A stretch of 64,000 nucleotides of DNA from contig JABDDT010000001.1 in assembly GCA_013287475.1 (NCBI GenBank), forward strand, positions 35,339 to 99,338, read 5' to 3'. The notes under the pieces were generated by a model. The model saw only the letters and a list, made by a program, of their open reading frames with translations, searched no databases and had not been told where the DNA came from. This document shows positions 48,303 to 58,772 of this stretch, one piece after another (positions within the stretch are counted from its first letter, which is position 1; each line of letters begins with the position of its first letter). The position numbers and the translations under genes were made by a program. This DNA is from Bacteroidota bacterium. Lineage in GTDB: Bacteria > Bacteroidota > Bacteroidia > Chitinophagales > Chitinophagaceae.

Positions 48303-50846
48303 ATGAAATCAATCATAGCCTTGTTTATAAGCATGACATTCGCCGGTATTTGTTTTTCTCAACAAACCCCCGCCAACCCTGTTGTTAAAAAACCTGTTAC
48401 GGTTACAGGCACCATAATTTCACCTCTGCCTAAAACCAATCCCAAACCTTATAAAGAAGTAATCACAGAAAAAGCGGTAACACAATACGGACTGTTCACG
48501 GTACATAAAGTGGAGGATAAATGGTATTTCGAAATTCAGGATTCACTATTCAATCGTGAGATCCTGGCTATTACGAGGTTTGGCAAGTCTCCTGCCGGCA
48601 GCCGTTCTTATGGTGGCGAGAAAGTAAATGAGCAGACCATTCGCTGGGAAAAAGGTCCTTCAGATAATGTTTTTTTACGCGTTATGACCATCGTAAGTGT
48701 GGCTCCGGATTCTACTCAGCCCATCGCAATGGCAGTAAGGAACTCAAATGTTGATCCGATTGCAGCTGCTTTTGATATCAAGGCTTATGGGAAAGATTCG
48801 AATAGTGTAGTGATTGACGTTACAGATTTTTTTAAACTGGATAATCAGCCGGTTAGCCTGAGTCCGGATCTTAAGAGAAGATATAACCTGGGCGGAATTT
48901 CTTCTGAACGCTCTTATATTTCCTATATGCACAGTTACCCCCTCAATACTGAAGTGCGGTCTGTTAAAACGTTCAGTTCTTCATCCGGACCCGGTAATCT
49001 TAATACGGGAATTCCTTCCAGCAGTTTACCGGCAGCAGATGTTGCAGGTGCCGTAACAATGGAACTTAATAACTCATTCATCATGTTGCCTTCTATTCCT
49101 ATGCGGAAAAGGATTTTCGATCCCAGGGTCGGATATTTTGCAAGTGAATATTCTGTTTACAGTGACACTTCACAGAAAACTGAAACAAGAACTTTTATTC
49201 ACCGTTGGCGGCTGGAACCAAGGGAAGAAGATATGGTGCGTTGGAAAAAAGGTGAACTTGTGGAGCCAAAGAAACCCATCGTTTTTTATATTGATCCCGC
49301 AACACCAAAACAATGGAGACCTTACCTGATAGCCGGGATCAATGACTGGCAATCTGCTTTTGAAAAAGCAGGATTCAAAAATGCAATTGTGGGAAAGGAA
49401 TGGCCTGAACAAGATACTACGATGAATCTTGAAGATGCACGATTTTCTGTTATCCGGTATTTCGCATCTGACATTGAAAATGCTTATGGTCCCAATGAAG
49501 CGGATCCAAGGACTGGTGAAATCCTCACAAGTAATATCGGCTGGTATCACAACGTAATGAAGCTTTTGCACGACTGGTATATGATCCAGACCGGCGCGGT
49601 AGATCCACGAGCGCGCAGAATGATTTTTGACGACAGCCTGATGGGAACATTAATACGTTTTGTTTCTTCTCATGAAATCGGGCATACACTTGGACTACGC
49701 CACAATATGGGCAGCAGTAGTCAAACCCCGGTTGAAAAGCTGAGAGATAAGGCCTGGGTGGAAGCCAACGGACATACTGCTTCTATCATGGATTACGCAC
49801 GTTTTAACTATGTAGCGCAACCAGAAGATCGTATAGGACCAAAAGGATTATATCCGCGAATCGGCCCTTATGATAAATGGGCAATTCAATGGGGATATAA
49901 ATTAATACCAGATACCAAAACCGATGAAGAAGACAGAAAAGTACTAAACCACTGGATCATAGACAGCCTGAAAACTAATCCCAGATTATGGTTTGGCGGT
50001 GAAGCCCAGAATTTTGATCCAAGATCTCAAACAGAAGACCTCAGCGATAATAGTGTAAAAGCCAGTGAATACGGAATTCTCAATCTTAAAAAAATCATCA
50101 CAAAGTTGCCTGAATGGACAAAAGAAGAAGCAGACACTTATGATAATCTGGAAGACATGTATACACAACTCATTGGACAATTTAGCCGGTATATGAATCA
50201 CGTTGCAAAAAATGTTGGAGGAATTTATGAAACATTCAAAAGTGTTGAACAACCGGGAGACGTTTATGAACCAACCCCAAAATCTGTTCAGCAGCAGGCT
50301 GTGATTTTTCTTCAGAATCAATTATTCGATACACCTTACTGGCTTCTTGATAAAAATATTTTGAATAAAATCAGCAGTCCTTCTTCTTCTGAAATGATTG
50401 CAAATACCCAAAGCAGTGTATTGAATTCGCTGCTTTCTTCTTCCCGGTTGTTCAGAATGGAAGCCGTTTCTGATCGATTTGGTAAAGCTACAGTATACGA
50501 TCCGGAAGACCTTGTAACCGATCTGGAAAAAGGTCTTTGGAATGAACTTAATAGCACAAAAGCTATAGAGCCTTTAAGGAGAAATTTGCAAAAACAATAT
50601 GTGGAAATAATGATATCCCTAATGAATCCTTCGGCACCCGTTATACCTGCCGGAATACCCCGAGGATTGATTATTTTTTTCGGCGCAGATATCAAAAATA
50701 CAGATATCCCATCCATTGCCCGGGGGCATCTGGCTGCATTAAACAAACGAATATTAACAGCAGCAAATTTATCTACTGATAAACTAACCAAATATCATTT
50801 ACAGGATATCGCGGAAAGAATCAGACAGGCTCTTTATCCTAAGTAA
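48303..50846 (+). CDS. zinc-dependent metalloprotease (DUF5117/DUF4953 type), secreted
   Basis: Signal peptide from Met 48303; SSHEIGHTLGLRHNMGSS metzincin-like motif. Confidence 0.9.
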   Translation: MKSIIALFISMTFAGICFSQQTPANPVVKKPVTVTGTIISPLPKTNPKPYKEVITEKAVTQYGLFTVHKVEDKWYFEIQDSLFNREILAITRFGKSPAGSRSYGGEKVNEQTIRWEKGPSDNVFLRVMTIVSVAPDSTQPIAMAVRNSNVDPIAAAFDIKAYGKDSNSVVIDVTDFFKLDNQPVSLSPDLKRRYNLGGISSERSYISYMHSYPLNTEVRSVKTFSSSSGPGNLNTGIPSSSLPAADVAGAVTMELNNSFIMLPSIPMRKRIFDPRVGYFASEYSVYSDTSQKTETRTFIHRWRLEPREEDMVRWKKGELVEPKKPIVFYIDPATPKQWRPYLIAGINDWQSAFEKAGFKNAIVGKEWPEQDTTMNLEDARFSVIRYFASDIENAYGPNEADPRTGEILTSNIGWYHNVMKLLHDWYMIQTGAVDPRARRMIFDDSLMGTLIRFVSSHEIGHTLGLRHNMGSSSQTPVEKLRDKAWVEANGHTASIMDYARFNYVAQPEDRIGPKGLYPRIGPYDKWAIQWGYKLIPDTKTDEEDRKVLNHWIIDSLKTNPRLWFGGEAQNFDPRSQTEDLSDNSVKASEYGILNLKKIITKLPEWTKEEADTYDNLEDMYTQLIGQFSRYMNHVAKNVGGIYETFKSVEQPGDVYEPTPKSVQQQAVIFLQNQLFDTPYWLLDKNILNKISSPSSSEMIANTQSSVLNSLLSSSRLFRMEAVSDRFGKATVYDPEDLVTDLEKGLWNELNSTKAIEPLRRNLQKQYVEIMISLMNPSAPVIPAGIPRGLIIFFGADIKNTDIPSIARGHLAALNKRILTAANLSTDKLTKYHLQDIAERIRQALYPK

Positions 50847-50996
50847 TCCGGATTGAACCTTTACTTTACGAGTAGGTCTTGGTCCGATGGGTTTGTGATT
50901 GACTACTGTTTCATACATACATCCACCAATAAGCCCGATCAGAACAAGTATGAAAAGGATCAGCCAAATTTTTTCGCTACGAGAAAACTTTTGCAT
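50799..50996 (-). CDS. small single-TM hypothetical protein
   Basis: MQKFSRSEKIWLILFILVLIGLIGGCMYETV; overlaps convergent gene end by 48 nt. Confidence 0.45.
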   Translation of the reverse strand: MQKFSRSEKIWLILFILVLIGLIGGCMYETVVNHKPIGPRPTRKVKVQSGLLRIKSLSDSFRDIL

Positions 50997-51045
50997 ATTT
51001 AAACTATTATAAAATATTATTGATTAATTATTTAATCTTTAATAT

Positions 51046-52728
51046 TTATCTGGTGAGCAAATCCATGATCGGTGTGCCAATGTTACCATCAGGTGTCTGG
51101 ATATGCAAAAGAGTAGCAAGGGTTGGCGCTATATCTGTCATGTTAACACGGGCTGCTGATGCGCCAGAATGAATATCCCATCCCATAAAAATCAGCGGGA
51201 TATGTGTGTCATAAGGGTTCCATGTGCCATGAGTTGATCCCGTCCTGGCATAAGATTCAAGCCATCCAGGTTGAAAAATAACCTGAACCTGTCCGCTTCT
51301 TTTAAAATTATATCCGTTGATGATCATGGTTTTGACAAGTTCCGGTATGGGAGCATCCTGGATCTTTTCAATATCCACTACATAAGCCACACCGGGCTGC
51401 TTTTTCAAATAATCCACAACTAGTTTTTTGATAGCGTCGAAGTCAGCATTATAAGCGGCAATTTTTTCCATATCGAAATTGATTTGGTAATTACCACCGG
51501 AACGGATTACTTTAAAATAACCAAGTTTCTGCTGTATGAGCTGGTCAAGGCTATTCAGGATATTCATGTTTGCAAAATAATCAGCGGGCATCCGGTTCGC
51601 CTGCGAATATCCCACTGCGTGAGATACTCCATGATCCGCTGTCAGAAAAACTAAATATTCACCTTTCCCTACTTTCTTATCGAGATAAGAAAAAAATGTC
51701 GCAAGATCAAGATCCAGCCGCAAATAGGTATCCTCGATCTCCACTGAATTGGGTCCGAATAAATGTCCAACATAATCTGTCGATGCACAGTTAATTGTCA
51801 GGAAATCCGTTGCTGTACCCTGCCCCAGCTGATAGGCATCCAAAATGGTTTTTGCAAAATCAAGCGTTAAAGAATTTCCGAAGGGAGTTGAACGAAAAGA
51901 TGCATGATTTTTTGCATAAGCAGACTTAATATTATGCGGAAATACAGGCAATAATTCACCCGTCAGTTTTCCCTCGTATGATTTATTGTCAGAATCGCTT
52001 TCTATATATGTATTGATCGGATAAAGCGTGTTCCATTCACTGTTTGTGAAATGCTCAATATTTTTCTGCTTATTGAAATTTTCAACAGCTTCAGGAAGTC
52101 TTTTCATATAATACGAGCTGCTGATAAAATTACCACTGGAATCGTCCATCCAGAATGCAGCGTTGGCAGTATGTCCTGCAGGCAGAATAGCGGCCCTGTC
52201 TTTCAAAGAGATGCCAACCACACGCGACTGATAATTTGTTGCCATACGCAATTCATCAGTAATGGTTGAAACAAGCAGATTTCGGGGAGACATTTTTCCA
52301 TCGGGCGCATATTCAACACCGACCGATTGCACAGTACTATCTTCTGTGCAATAAACATGAGCACCCGTTAATTGATCCACCCAGTCATTACCCGTTATAC
52401 CTGAAATGGATGGCACAGAACCAGTAAAAATACAGGTATGACCAACGGCGGTAAAAGATGGTAAATAATTTATGTATGTATTCTCGCAGGAAAAGCCTTC
52501 TTTCAACATCCTTTTAAAGCCATCTTCACTGTACCTGTTATAATAACGGTAAAGAAAATCCCAGCGCATCTGATCTACAACAATGCCTACAACCAGCTTA
52601 GGCCTTGCAATTGATGAATTTGCCGGTTGTGCCCAAACATGAAATACCTGGCATATACCGAGCGCAATAAAAAAAAAGAATTTCCTCATATTCAATAAAG
52701 CTTTAAACAAAGGTATCTTCATTTGCAT
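51046..52728 (-). CDS. alkaline phosphatase family protein (PafA-like)
   Basis: GIVVDQMRWDFLYRYYNRYSEDGFKRML; YLPSFTAVGHTCIFTGSVPSISGI; TADHGVSHAVGY. Confidence 0.92.
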   Translation of the reverse strand: MQMKIPLFKALLNMRKFFFFIALGICQVFHVWAQPANSSIARPKLVVGIVVDQMRWDFLYRYYNRYSEDGFKRMLKEGFSCENTYINYLPSFTAVGHTCIFTGSVPSISGITGNDWVDQLTGAHVYCTEDSTVQSVGVEYAPDGKMSPRNLLVSTITDELRMATNYQSRVVGISLKDRAAILPAGHTANAAFWMDDSSGNFISSSYYMKRLPEAVENFNKQKNIEHFTNSEWNTLYPINTYIESDSDNKSYEGKLTGELLPVFPHNIKSAYAKNHASFRSTPFGNSLTLDFAKTILDAYQLGQGTATDFLTINCASTDYVGHLFGPNSVEIEDTYLRLDLDLATFFSYLDKKVGKGEYLVFLTADHGVSHAVGYSQANRMPADYFANMNILNSLDQLIQQKLGYFKVIRSGGNYQINFDMEKIAAYNADFDAIKKLVVDYLKKQPGVAYVVDIEKIQDAPIPELVKTMIINGYNFKRSGQVQVIFQPGWLESYARTGSTHGTWNPYDTHIPLIFMGWDIHSGASAARVNMTDIAPTLATLLHIQTPDGNIGTPIMDLLTR

Positions 52729-52729
52729 A

Positions 52730-52759
52730 TTGTCCGGTTACGTAAATGCATTATTTTTG
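52730..52759 (+). promoter_or_regulatory. canonical Bacteroidota promoter TTG-N19-TATTTTTG upstream of the SPT-like gene
   Basis: TTG at 52730-52732 and TATTTTTG at 52752-52759, 30 nt before ATG. Confidence 0.65.
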
Positions 52760-52789
52760 CATCAATTTTAACCAATTGTAGTTTAACAT

Positions 52790-54046
52790 ATGGCAGATAT
52801 TTTTGAAAAGCTGACAAGACACAAAGGACCAATCGGACAGCATCGGGACAGAGCGCATGGTTATTTTGCATTTCCAAAACTGGAAGGTGAAATTGGTAGC
52901 AGAATGAATTTTCGTGGAAAAGAAATGATCGTGTGGAGTCTGAATAATTATCTGGGACTTGCTAACCATCCGGAAGTAAGAAAAGCGGATGCGGAAGGTG
53001 CAGTTGTATATGGTCTTGCTTCACCTATGGGTGCCCGTATGATGAGTGGAAACAGTAACCAGCATGAACAGCTTGAAAAAGAACTTTCTGAATTTGTTGG
53101 AAAGGAGGACACCGCACTGCTGAATTACGGTTACCAGGGTATGGTAAGTATTATCGATGTGTTATGCGGGAGACATGACGTGATAGTTTATGATGCAGAA
53201 TGTCATGCTTGTATTATCGATGGTCTTCGTTTACATGCAGGCCATCGTTATGTTTTCAAACATAATGACCTCAACGATTTTGAAAAGCAGATTCAACGGG
53301 CAAATGCACTTGTTGAAAAACAAGGTGGAGGCGGAGTTCTGGTAATTACTGAAGGAGTATTCGGAATGGCAGGAGATCAGGGAAAACTAAAAGAAATTAC
53401 AGCGTTGAAATCTAAATACAAATTCAGGTTGTTGGTAGACGATGCACATGGTTTTGGAACACTTGGGAAAAAAGGCGCAGGAGCGGGAGAAGAACAGGGT
53501 GTTCAGGATGATATTGATTTATATTTTTCGACTTTTGCAAAATCCATGGCCTCGATAGGCGCTTTTGTATCTGGTGAAAGACCGATTGTAGACTATATCA
53601 GGTACAATATCAGGAGTCAGATTTTTGCTAAAAGTTTACCAATGGCAGTCGTACTTGGTAATCTCAAAAGACTGGAATTATTGAGGAATAATCCATCGTT
53701 GAAAGAAAAGCTGTGGAGTAACGCACTGAAACTGCAGGCTGGACTCCGCAAAAAGGGATTCGATATAGGAAAGACGGATTCTGTTGTTACACCAATTTAT
53801 ATGAAAGGGGACGTTCCGGAAGCAACCGCTATGGTAATGGATCTTCGGGAGAATTACGGCATTTTCTGCTCTATAGTAGTCTATCCCGTTATTCCTAAGG
53901 GCCATATCATTTATCGTCTGATACCTACTGCCTTGCATACGGATCTGGATATTGAGGTTACCCTGGCTGCATTTGAAGCCACAAAAAAGAAGCTGGATAT
54001 AGGGGATTATAAAGTAGAGGCTATTCCAGATATGGCTGAAGCTTAA
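52790..54046 (+). CDS. alpha-oxoamine synthase family PLP enzyme, probable serine palmitoyltransferase
   Basis: WSLNNYLGLANHPEVRKAD, DDAHGFGTLGKKGAG, FSTFAKSMASIGAFV. Confidence 0.85.
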   Translation: MADIFEKLTRHKGPIGQHRDRAHGYFAFPKLEGEIGSRMNFRGKEMIVWSLNNYLGLANHPEVRKADAEGAVVYGLASPMGARMMSGNSNQHEQLEKELSEFVGKEDTALLNYGYQGMVSIIDVLCGRHDVIVYDAECHACIIDGLRLHAGHRYVFKHNDLNDFEKQIQRANALVEKQGGGGVLVITEGVFGMAGDQGKLKEITALKSKYKFRLLVDDAHGFGTLGKKGAGAGEEQGVQDDIDLYFSTFAKSMASIGAFVSGERPIVDYIRYNIRSQIFAKSLPMAVVLGNLKRLELLRNNPSLKEKLWSNALKLQAGLRKKGFDIGKTDSVVTPIYMKGDVPEATAMVMDLRENYGIFCSIVVYPVIPKGHIIYRLIPTALHTDLDIEVTLAAFEATKKKLDIGDYKVEAIPDMAEA

Positions 54047-54197
54047 TGAGTTATAAATAAATTTAAGCAGGTTGAACATAAAAACCTGCTTTTTTCGTTT
54101 TTATACTTGATAACTGCGGTTTTTAAGGTCATTTTGTATTTTAGTAAATACTGACAGAGCATTGTTTAATACCCGCTCCTATTAGATTCTAAACCAA

Positions 54198-54644
54198 ATG
54201 CTCCCGCGAAAAACTATATTCAGTTTGCTTATAATGGCATACTGCCATTGTTACGGTATTGATCAAAAGCCAGCCAAAGATTCCAGTACGGTTACCATTA
54301 CCCTGCAAAATGCTTCGGATAAACTTTCAAAAATTGATTCTGTTTTTGTGATATTTGATCGCTATGATTTGCGGGGAGCAGGTGTAATAAAAAAAGTTTT
54401 TTATCCCAACATAGATAACAAGATCCAGGTCAGTATACCCAAAGGAAAATATTATATAAATATATTTTGTCTCGGAATTTATAACAAGGAAAGTTTTGAC
54501 CGTGTGGTGTATGCAAAATCTAACAAAAATCATAATATCTTCCTCAGGCTACAGGCTTCTGCATTATTCCATCAGGGAGGGGCTCATATTCCTGCAGATC
54601 ATTTTGATCCCTCACATCTGGCAATTCTTAATTTTGCCAAATAG
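54198..54644 (+). CDS. hypothetical secreted protein
   Basis: Signal-like N-terminus MLPRKTIFSLLIMAYCHCYG; beta-rich body. Confidence 0.55.
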   Translation: MLPRKTIFSLLIMAYCHCYGIDQKPAKDSSTVTITLQNASDKLSKIDSVFVIFDRYDLRGAGVIKKVFYPNIDNKIQVSIPKGKYYINIFCLGIYNKESFDRVVYAKSNKNHNIFLRLQASALFHQGGAHIPADHFDPSHLAILNFAK

Positions 54645-54675
54645 TTTAACACACCCTGAATAGTCAAATAATAAA

Positions 54676-54696
54676 GCCTCCTTATTGAAGGGAGGC
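54676..54696 (+). terminator. stem-loop downstream of 54198-54644 gene
   Basis: GCCTCC-TTATTGAAG-GGAGGC; no strong U-tract. Confidence 0.4.
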
Positions 54697-54865
54697 CGCA
54701 CTAATCAAATACCATTAACCATTAAACCTTATCCTATGAAAAGTCAAATATAAAATATTAGGGGTAGAAACTGTGTTTCACCAATTAAAAAAATTTATTT
54801 ACGAGGCTTATATTGATGCATATCAACTTAATTCATCTACTTTGTAAATTCAACCAAAACACAGG

Positions 54866-55426
54866 ATGCGAAAAGTAGTTGTAGCTATAACAGGTGCCAG
54901 TGGCTCATTGTATGCGAGTATTCTCATAGAAAAATTATTGGCTATCCGTTCCCAGTGGGAGACTGTTTCCATCGTAATGACTAAAAATGCACGCGAAGTT
55001 TGGGAAACTGAACTGGGCAATCAATCTTATAAGGATTTACCCTTAGATATCTTTGAACCTGATAATTTCAAAGCCCCGTTCGCTTCCGGATCAGCCAGGT
55101 TTGATACGATGATTATTATTCCCTGTTCTATGGGTAGTTTGGGAAGAATTGCTGCTGGTATATCCAGCGATCTGATCTCCAGAGCGGCAGACGTGATCTT
55201 AAAAGAAAGAAGAAAATTGATTTGTGTGATCAGGGATAATCCCTATAATCTTATCCATATACGAAATATGGAGACAATCACGCTGGCGGGGGGGATTATA
55301 TGTCCGGCTTCACCTTCATTTTACAGTAAGCCGGCTTCTATTGAAGAAGTCGTTTCCACAGTAGTCGATCGCGTCATTGACCTGGCGGGTTTTGAACTTA
55401 AAAGCTTTAGATGGGGAGAGAGATGA
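54866..55426 (+). CDS. ubiX: flavin prenyltransferase UbiX
   Basis: MRKVVVAITGASGSLYASILIEKLL; PCSMGSLGRIAAGISSDLISRAADVILKERRKL. Confidence 0.95.
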   Translation: MRKVVVAITGASGSLYASILIEKLLAIRSQWETVSIVMTKNAREVWETELGNQSYKDLPLDIFEPDNFKAPFASGSARFDTMIIIPCSMGSLGRIAAGISSDLISRAADVILKERRKLICVIRDNPYNLIHIRNMETITLAGGIICPASPSFYSKPASIEEVVSTVVDRVIDLAGFELKSFRWGER

Positions 55427-55537
55427 AGTAAGGGAGTATGGGAGTATGGGAGTGTTCAATAATTTATTAGTCCTTTTTCGACTATAGCTACTCGTTAGTA
55501 AAAATCTCTCATTCCCATACTCCCATACTTTCTTCAT
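55423..55537. repeat. inverted pair of ACTCCCAT-family arrays between convergent ubiX and lolA-like genes
   Basis: ATGAAGTAAGGGAGTATGGGAGTATGGGAGT ... ATTCCCATACTCCCATACTTTCTTCAT. Confidence 0.88.
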
Positions 55538-55541
55538 GTCG

Positions 55542-56192
55542 CTATTGAGTCAAATTTACTTCCTCCACTCCCGGATGTTTGGATTTATCGAATACAAAAC
55601 TGGCATCAGAGATATTCAGGTTACCGCTCAGGCTATCGATATTATAAATATAACGGCTATTACTTTTGTCCAGGAATTTGCCCGAGCTGACCAGGTGGGA
55701 TTTCTTATCTACATATAAGTAAATCTTATGAAAATTCTGTGTTTTATCAGTAGGTGTCATTTCGATTTCCACTACCGTCTTAGTTCCCATTTTCTGTTCG
55801 CCATTCACCTTATAAATGAAATCTTTGTCATAAAAATTGGTCAGCAGTTTTTGAGGTGAAATCGTGCTGGAACCGGGGTCAACCTTAGTTATTGTTACTT
55901 CGTTAGCTGATTTATCGTAAGTCCAAATTGTTTTACCATCAGAATAAATCTCCTGACCTGTAATTTGAACATAATATTTGTTTCCTTTCATCAAAACCGT
56001 CCCTTTCTTAGTACCCTGTGGAGTACCCTGTGCATCCTGTAACTGAAGTGTAAATACAGCCTTTATAGTTTTATATGATTTTATTTTAGCCGAAGCCTGA
56101 TCCAAAATCATTTTTGCGTCAGGGTCATTATTCTGGGAATAGCAGGTTGATAATGCAAAAAAGCCATTTAAGAAAACAAGCAACATTTTCAT
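55542..56192 (-). CDS. outer-membrane lipoprotein carrier LolA-like protein
   Basis: Signal peptide; ILDQASAKIKSYKTIKAVFTLQLQDAQGT...GTVLMKGNKYYVQITGQEIYSDGKTIWTYDKSANEV. Confidence 0.88.
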   Translation of the reverse strand: MKMLLVFLNGFFALSTCYSQNNDPDAKMILDQASAKIKSYKTIKAVFTLQLQDAQGTPQGTKKGTVLMKGNKYYVQITGQEIYSDGKTIWTYDKSANEVTITKVDPGSSTISPQKLLTNFYDKDFIYKVNGEQKMGTKTVVEIEMTPTDKTQNFHKIYLYVDKKSHLVSSGKFLDKSNSRYIYNIDSLSGNLNISDASFVFDKSKHPGVEEVNLTQ

Positions 56193-56276
56193 ACATGAAA
56201 ATTGATAATAAAGGGGTGCAAGATATGTCATTCAAATTGCAATCGTTATGCCATCCATGTTAAAAGTACCTGACGG

Positions 56277-58757
56277 CTATCCGTTCATATGTGCAAGAAA
56301 TATTGAAAGTTCAGCATCCGTTTTTATTATTACTTCCCTTGCCTTGCTTCCCTGATTTGGTCCAACCACACCAGCAGCCTCCAGCTGATCCATCAATCGC
56401 CCAGCCCTGTTATAACCAAGTTTCATCCTGCGCTGTATCAAAGAAGTTGAACCCACCTGATTCTGAACAATAAGGCGGGCAGCATCCTCAAATAGCGGAT
56501 CACGGCTATTGGCATCAAAATCTCTGGCATCCAAATCCTTCTCATCCACATATTCAGGTAGTAAAAAAGCTTGAGGATAGCCCTGTTGTTTCCCGATAAA
56601 ATCTGCAATTTCCTCTACTTCAGGGGTATCAACAAAAGCGCATTGCAGGCGTGTTATTTCGCCATTATAAGATACCAACATGTCCCCTTTGCCAATGAGC
56701 TGTTCTGCACCACCGGTATCAAGGATGGTCCTTGAATCTATTTTTGAAGAAACTTTAAATGCAATTCGAGCAGGGAAATTAGCCTTTATAGTTCCGGTAA
56801 TTATATTGACCGATGGTCTCTGTGTTGCAATGATCAGGTGTATACCAACAGCTCTTGCCAATTGTGCCAGTCGCGCTATGGGCATTTCAATTTCTTTTCC
56901 TGCAGTCATAATGAGGTCGGCAAATTCATCTATAACAAGGACTATAAAAGGTAGATACTGGTGCCCCTTTTGCGGACTCAGTTTTCGTTTTGTAAATTTA
57001 TCATTGTACTCCCTGATATTTCGGGTACCCGCTTCTTTCAGCAAATCGTAACGGTTGTCCATTTCTATGCAAAGTGCATTTAAAGTATAAACCACTTTTT
57101 TTGTATCAGTAATAATGGGTTCTTCCTCTCCTGGCAATTTAGCTAAAAAGTGTTTTTCAATTACCCTGTATAAACTGAGTTCTACTTTTTTTGGATCTAC
57201 CAGAACAAGTTTCAGTTGTGAAGGATGTTTTTTATATAAAAGTGAAACCAGGATAGCATTTACTCCGACAGATTTACCCTGGCCGGTCGCTCCGGCCATC
57301 AAAAGATGCGGCATAGTTGACAAATCGACTATAAAATTCTCATTATTGATCGTTTTTCCAATAGCAATCGGAAGGTTAAAGGTGCTATACTGGAATTTAT
57401 CTGAAGCCAGTAAAGTGCGCATACTCACAAGAGTTTTCTTAACATTCGGCACTTCTATTCCGATGGTCCCCTTACCCGGAATCGGAGCGATAATTCGAAT
57501 ACCCAGGGCAGACAGGTTTAATGCAATATCGTCTTCCAGGTTTTTAATCCTTGATATTCTGACACCGGGTGCCGGTACAATTTCATATAAAGTTACTGTC
57601 GGACCAACGGTTGCACTGATCTTATGAATATCTATATCATAATTTTTCAGTGTACTGATGATCTGGTTTTTATTATTTTCCAATTCCGCAGGATCCTGAA
57701 TTATGCGATCGTTACCATGAGCCTGTAACAGATCCAGGGGTGGAAATTTATAGGATCTTAAATCCAGAGTAGGTTCATAATCCGGCATGGCATCGGATTT
57801 AATTATATTTCCATCTTCGTTTATTTCATCAGGAATCGTTTCAGGAACTTTTTTAATTTCCAGTTCGAGTGGGTTAGTTTCTGGAATATTTTTTTTCAGG
57901 GGTTTCAGTGCTGCAGGAACGAGGGGAAATTCTTTCTTAACAGGTTCTTCCCTTATGAAAACTGAGTTGGAATCGGTAAATGATTCTTCTTTAGCAATAA
58001 TTAAAGGAAAATCTTCCTCGTTTTTTAATCTATTTTTTTTATCTCTTAAAAAAGGTTCTTCAATAAAAAGTGCAGCACCTGATTCTTTATCAGGTTCCTG
58101 TTCAGGAATAAAATCCGCATTCTTATTCTTTAGGGCTGATTCGGGCAATTTGAATTCAGGATTAAAACGCCAGATGAAATATGCCAGAAAGCAGGCAAAT
58201 AATACGCAGGCTGTCCCAATTTTGCCCAGGAAACGTATCATCCATTCACAGGTCATGTCGCCAAATGCACCCCCCCATGGAAAAGAGGCTCCATGAAAAA
58301 TAAAAGCCAGTGTAGTGGATAAATAAATAAGTCCGATCAATACATAGCGCAGATTGCGTTTGATAGAAAAATATTTCTTCGCAAACAACCAGTTAATCCC
58401 GGCAATAAAAAAAAACGAACAGATAAAATAACTTGCCAAACCGAAACCTTTATAAAAAAACAAATGTGAAATATAAGCGCCGAGATTTCCGAGCAAATTT
58501 GCCACTTTAATGTCACGTGATGGAGCGAGGATCGAAATGCCACGGAATACCTTATCCTGGTCTTCCCGCCAGGTAAACAAATAAGAAGTAAAAGAAATAA
58601 ATAAAAATATGGATATTAATAAAAATGCAGCTCCGGTGATCTTATGCGTCCGCTCATCACGGATTACCTGAGAAACAGTAAGTTTGGCTTCCTTTTCTGT
58701 TTTCAGGGAAGACGGACCGGAAGAATGGTTTTTCTTTGATTTTGAACGCTGAGCCAT
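56277..58757 (-). CDS. ftsK: DNA translocase FtsK/SpoIIIE
   Basis: 4-TM N-terminus; GATGQGKSVGVNAI, PIARLAQLARAVGIHLIIATQRPSVNIITGTIKANFPARIAF; gamma domain. Confidence 0.96.
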   Translation of the reverse strand: MAQRSKSKKNHSSGPSSLKTEKEAKLTVSQVIRDERTHKITGAAFLLISIFLFISFTSYLFTWREDQDKVFRGISILAPSRDIKVANLLGNLGAYISHLFFYKGFGLASYFICSFFFIAGINWLFAKKYFSIKRNLRYVLIGLIYLSTTLAFIFHGASFPWGGAFGDMTCEWMIRFLGKIGTACVLFACFLAYFIWRFNPEFKLPESALKNKNADFIPEQEPDKESGAALFIEEPFLRDKKNRLKNEEDFPLIIAKEESFTDSNSVFIREEPVKKEFPLVPAALKPLKKNIPETNPLELEIKKVPETIPDEINEDGNIIKSDAMPDYEPTLDLRSYKFPPLDLLQAHGNDRIIQDPAELENNKNQIISTLKNYDIDIHKISATVGPTVTLYEIVPAPGVRISRIKNLEDDIALNLSALGIRIIAPIPGKGTIGIEVPNVKKTLVSMRTLLASDKFQYSTFNLPIAIGKTINNENFIVDLSTMPHLLMAGATGQGKSVGVNAILVSLLYKKHPSQLKLVLVDPKKVELSLYRVIEKHFLAKLPGEEEPIITDTKKVVYTLNALCIEMDNRYDLLKEAGTRNIREYNDKFTKRKLSPQKGHQYLPFIVLVIDEFADLIMTAGKEIEMPIARLAQLARAVGIHLIIATQRPSVNIITGTIKANFPARIAFKVSSKIDSRTILDTGGAEQLIGKGDMLVSYNGEITRLQCAFVDTPEVEEIADFIGKQQGYPQAFLLPEYVDEKDLDARDFDANSRDPLFEDAARLIVQNQVGSTSLIQRRMKLGYNRAGRLMDQLEAAGVVGPNQGSKAREVIIKTDAELSIFLAHMNG

Positions 58758-58772
58758 GACGACAAAGATATG

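Noticed and set aside
57115-57627. 170-aa ORF antisense to ftsK (similarly 57787-58296)
   Set aside because: Shadow ORFs opposite a conserved ftsK; Ser-rich composition is typical of reverse-complement artefacts.
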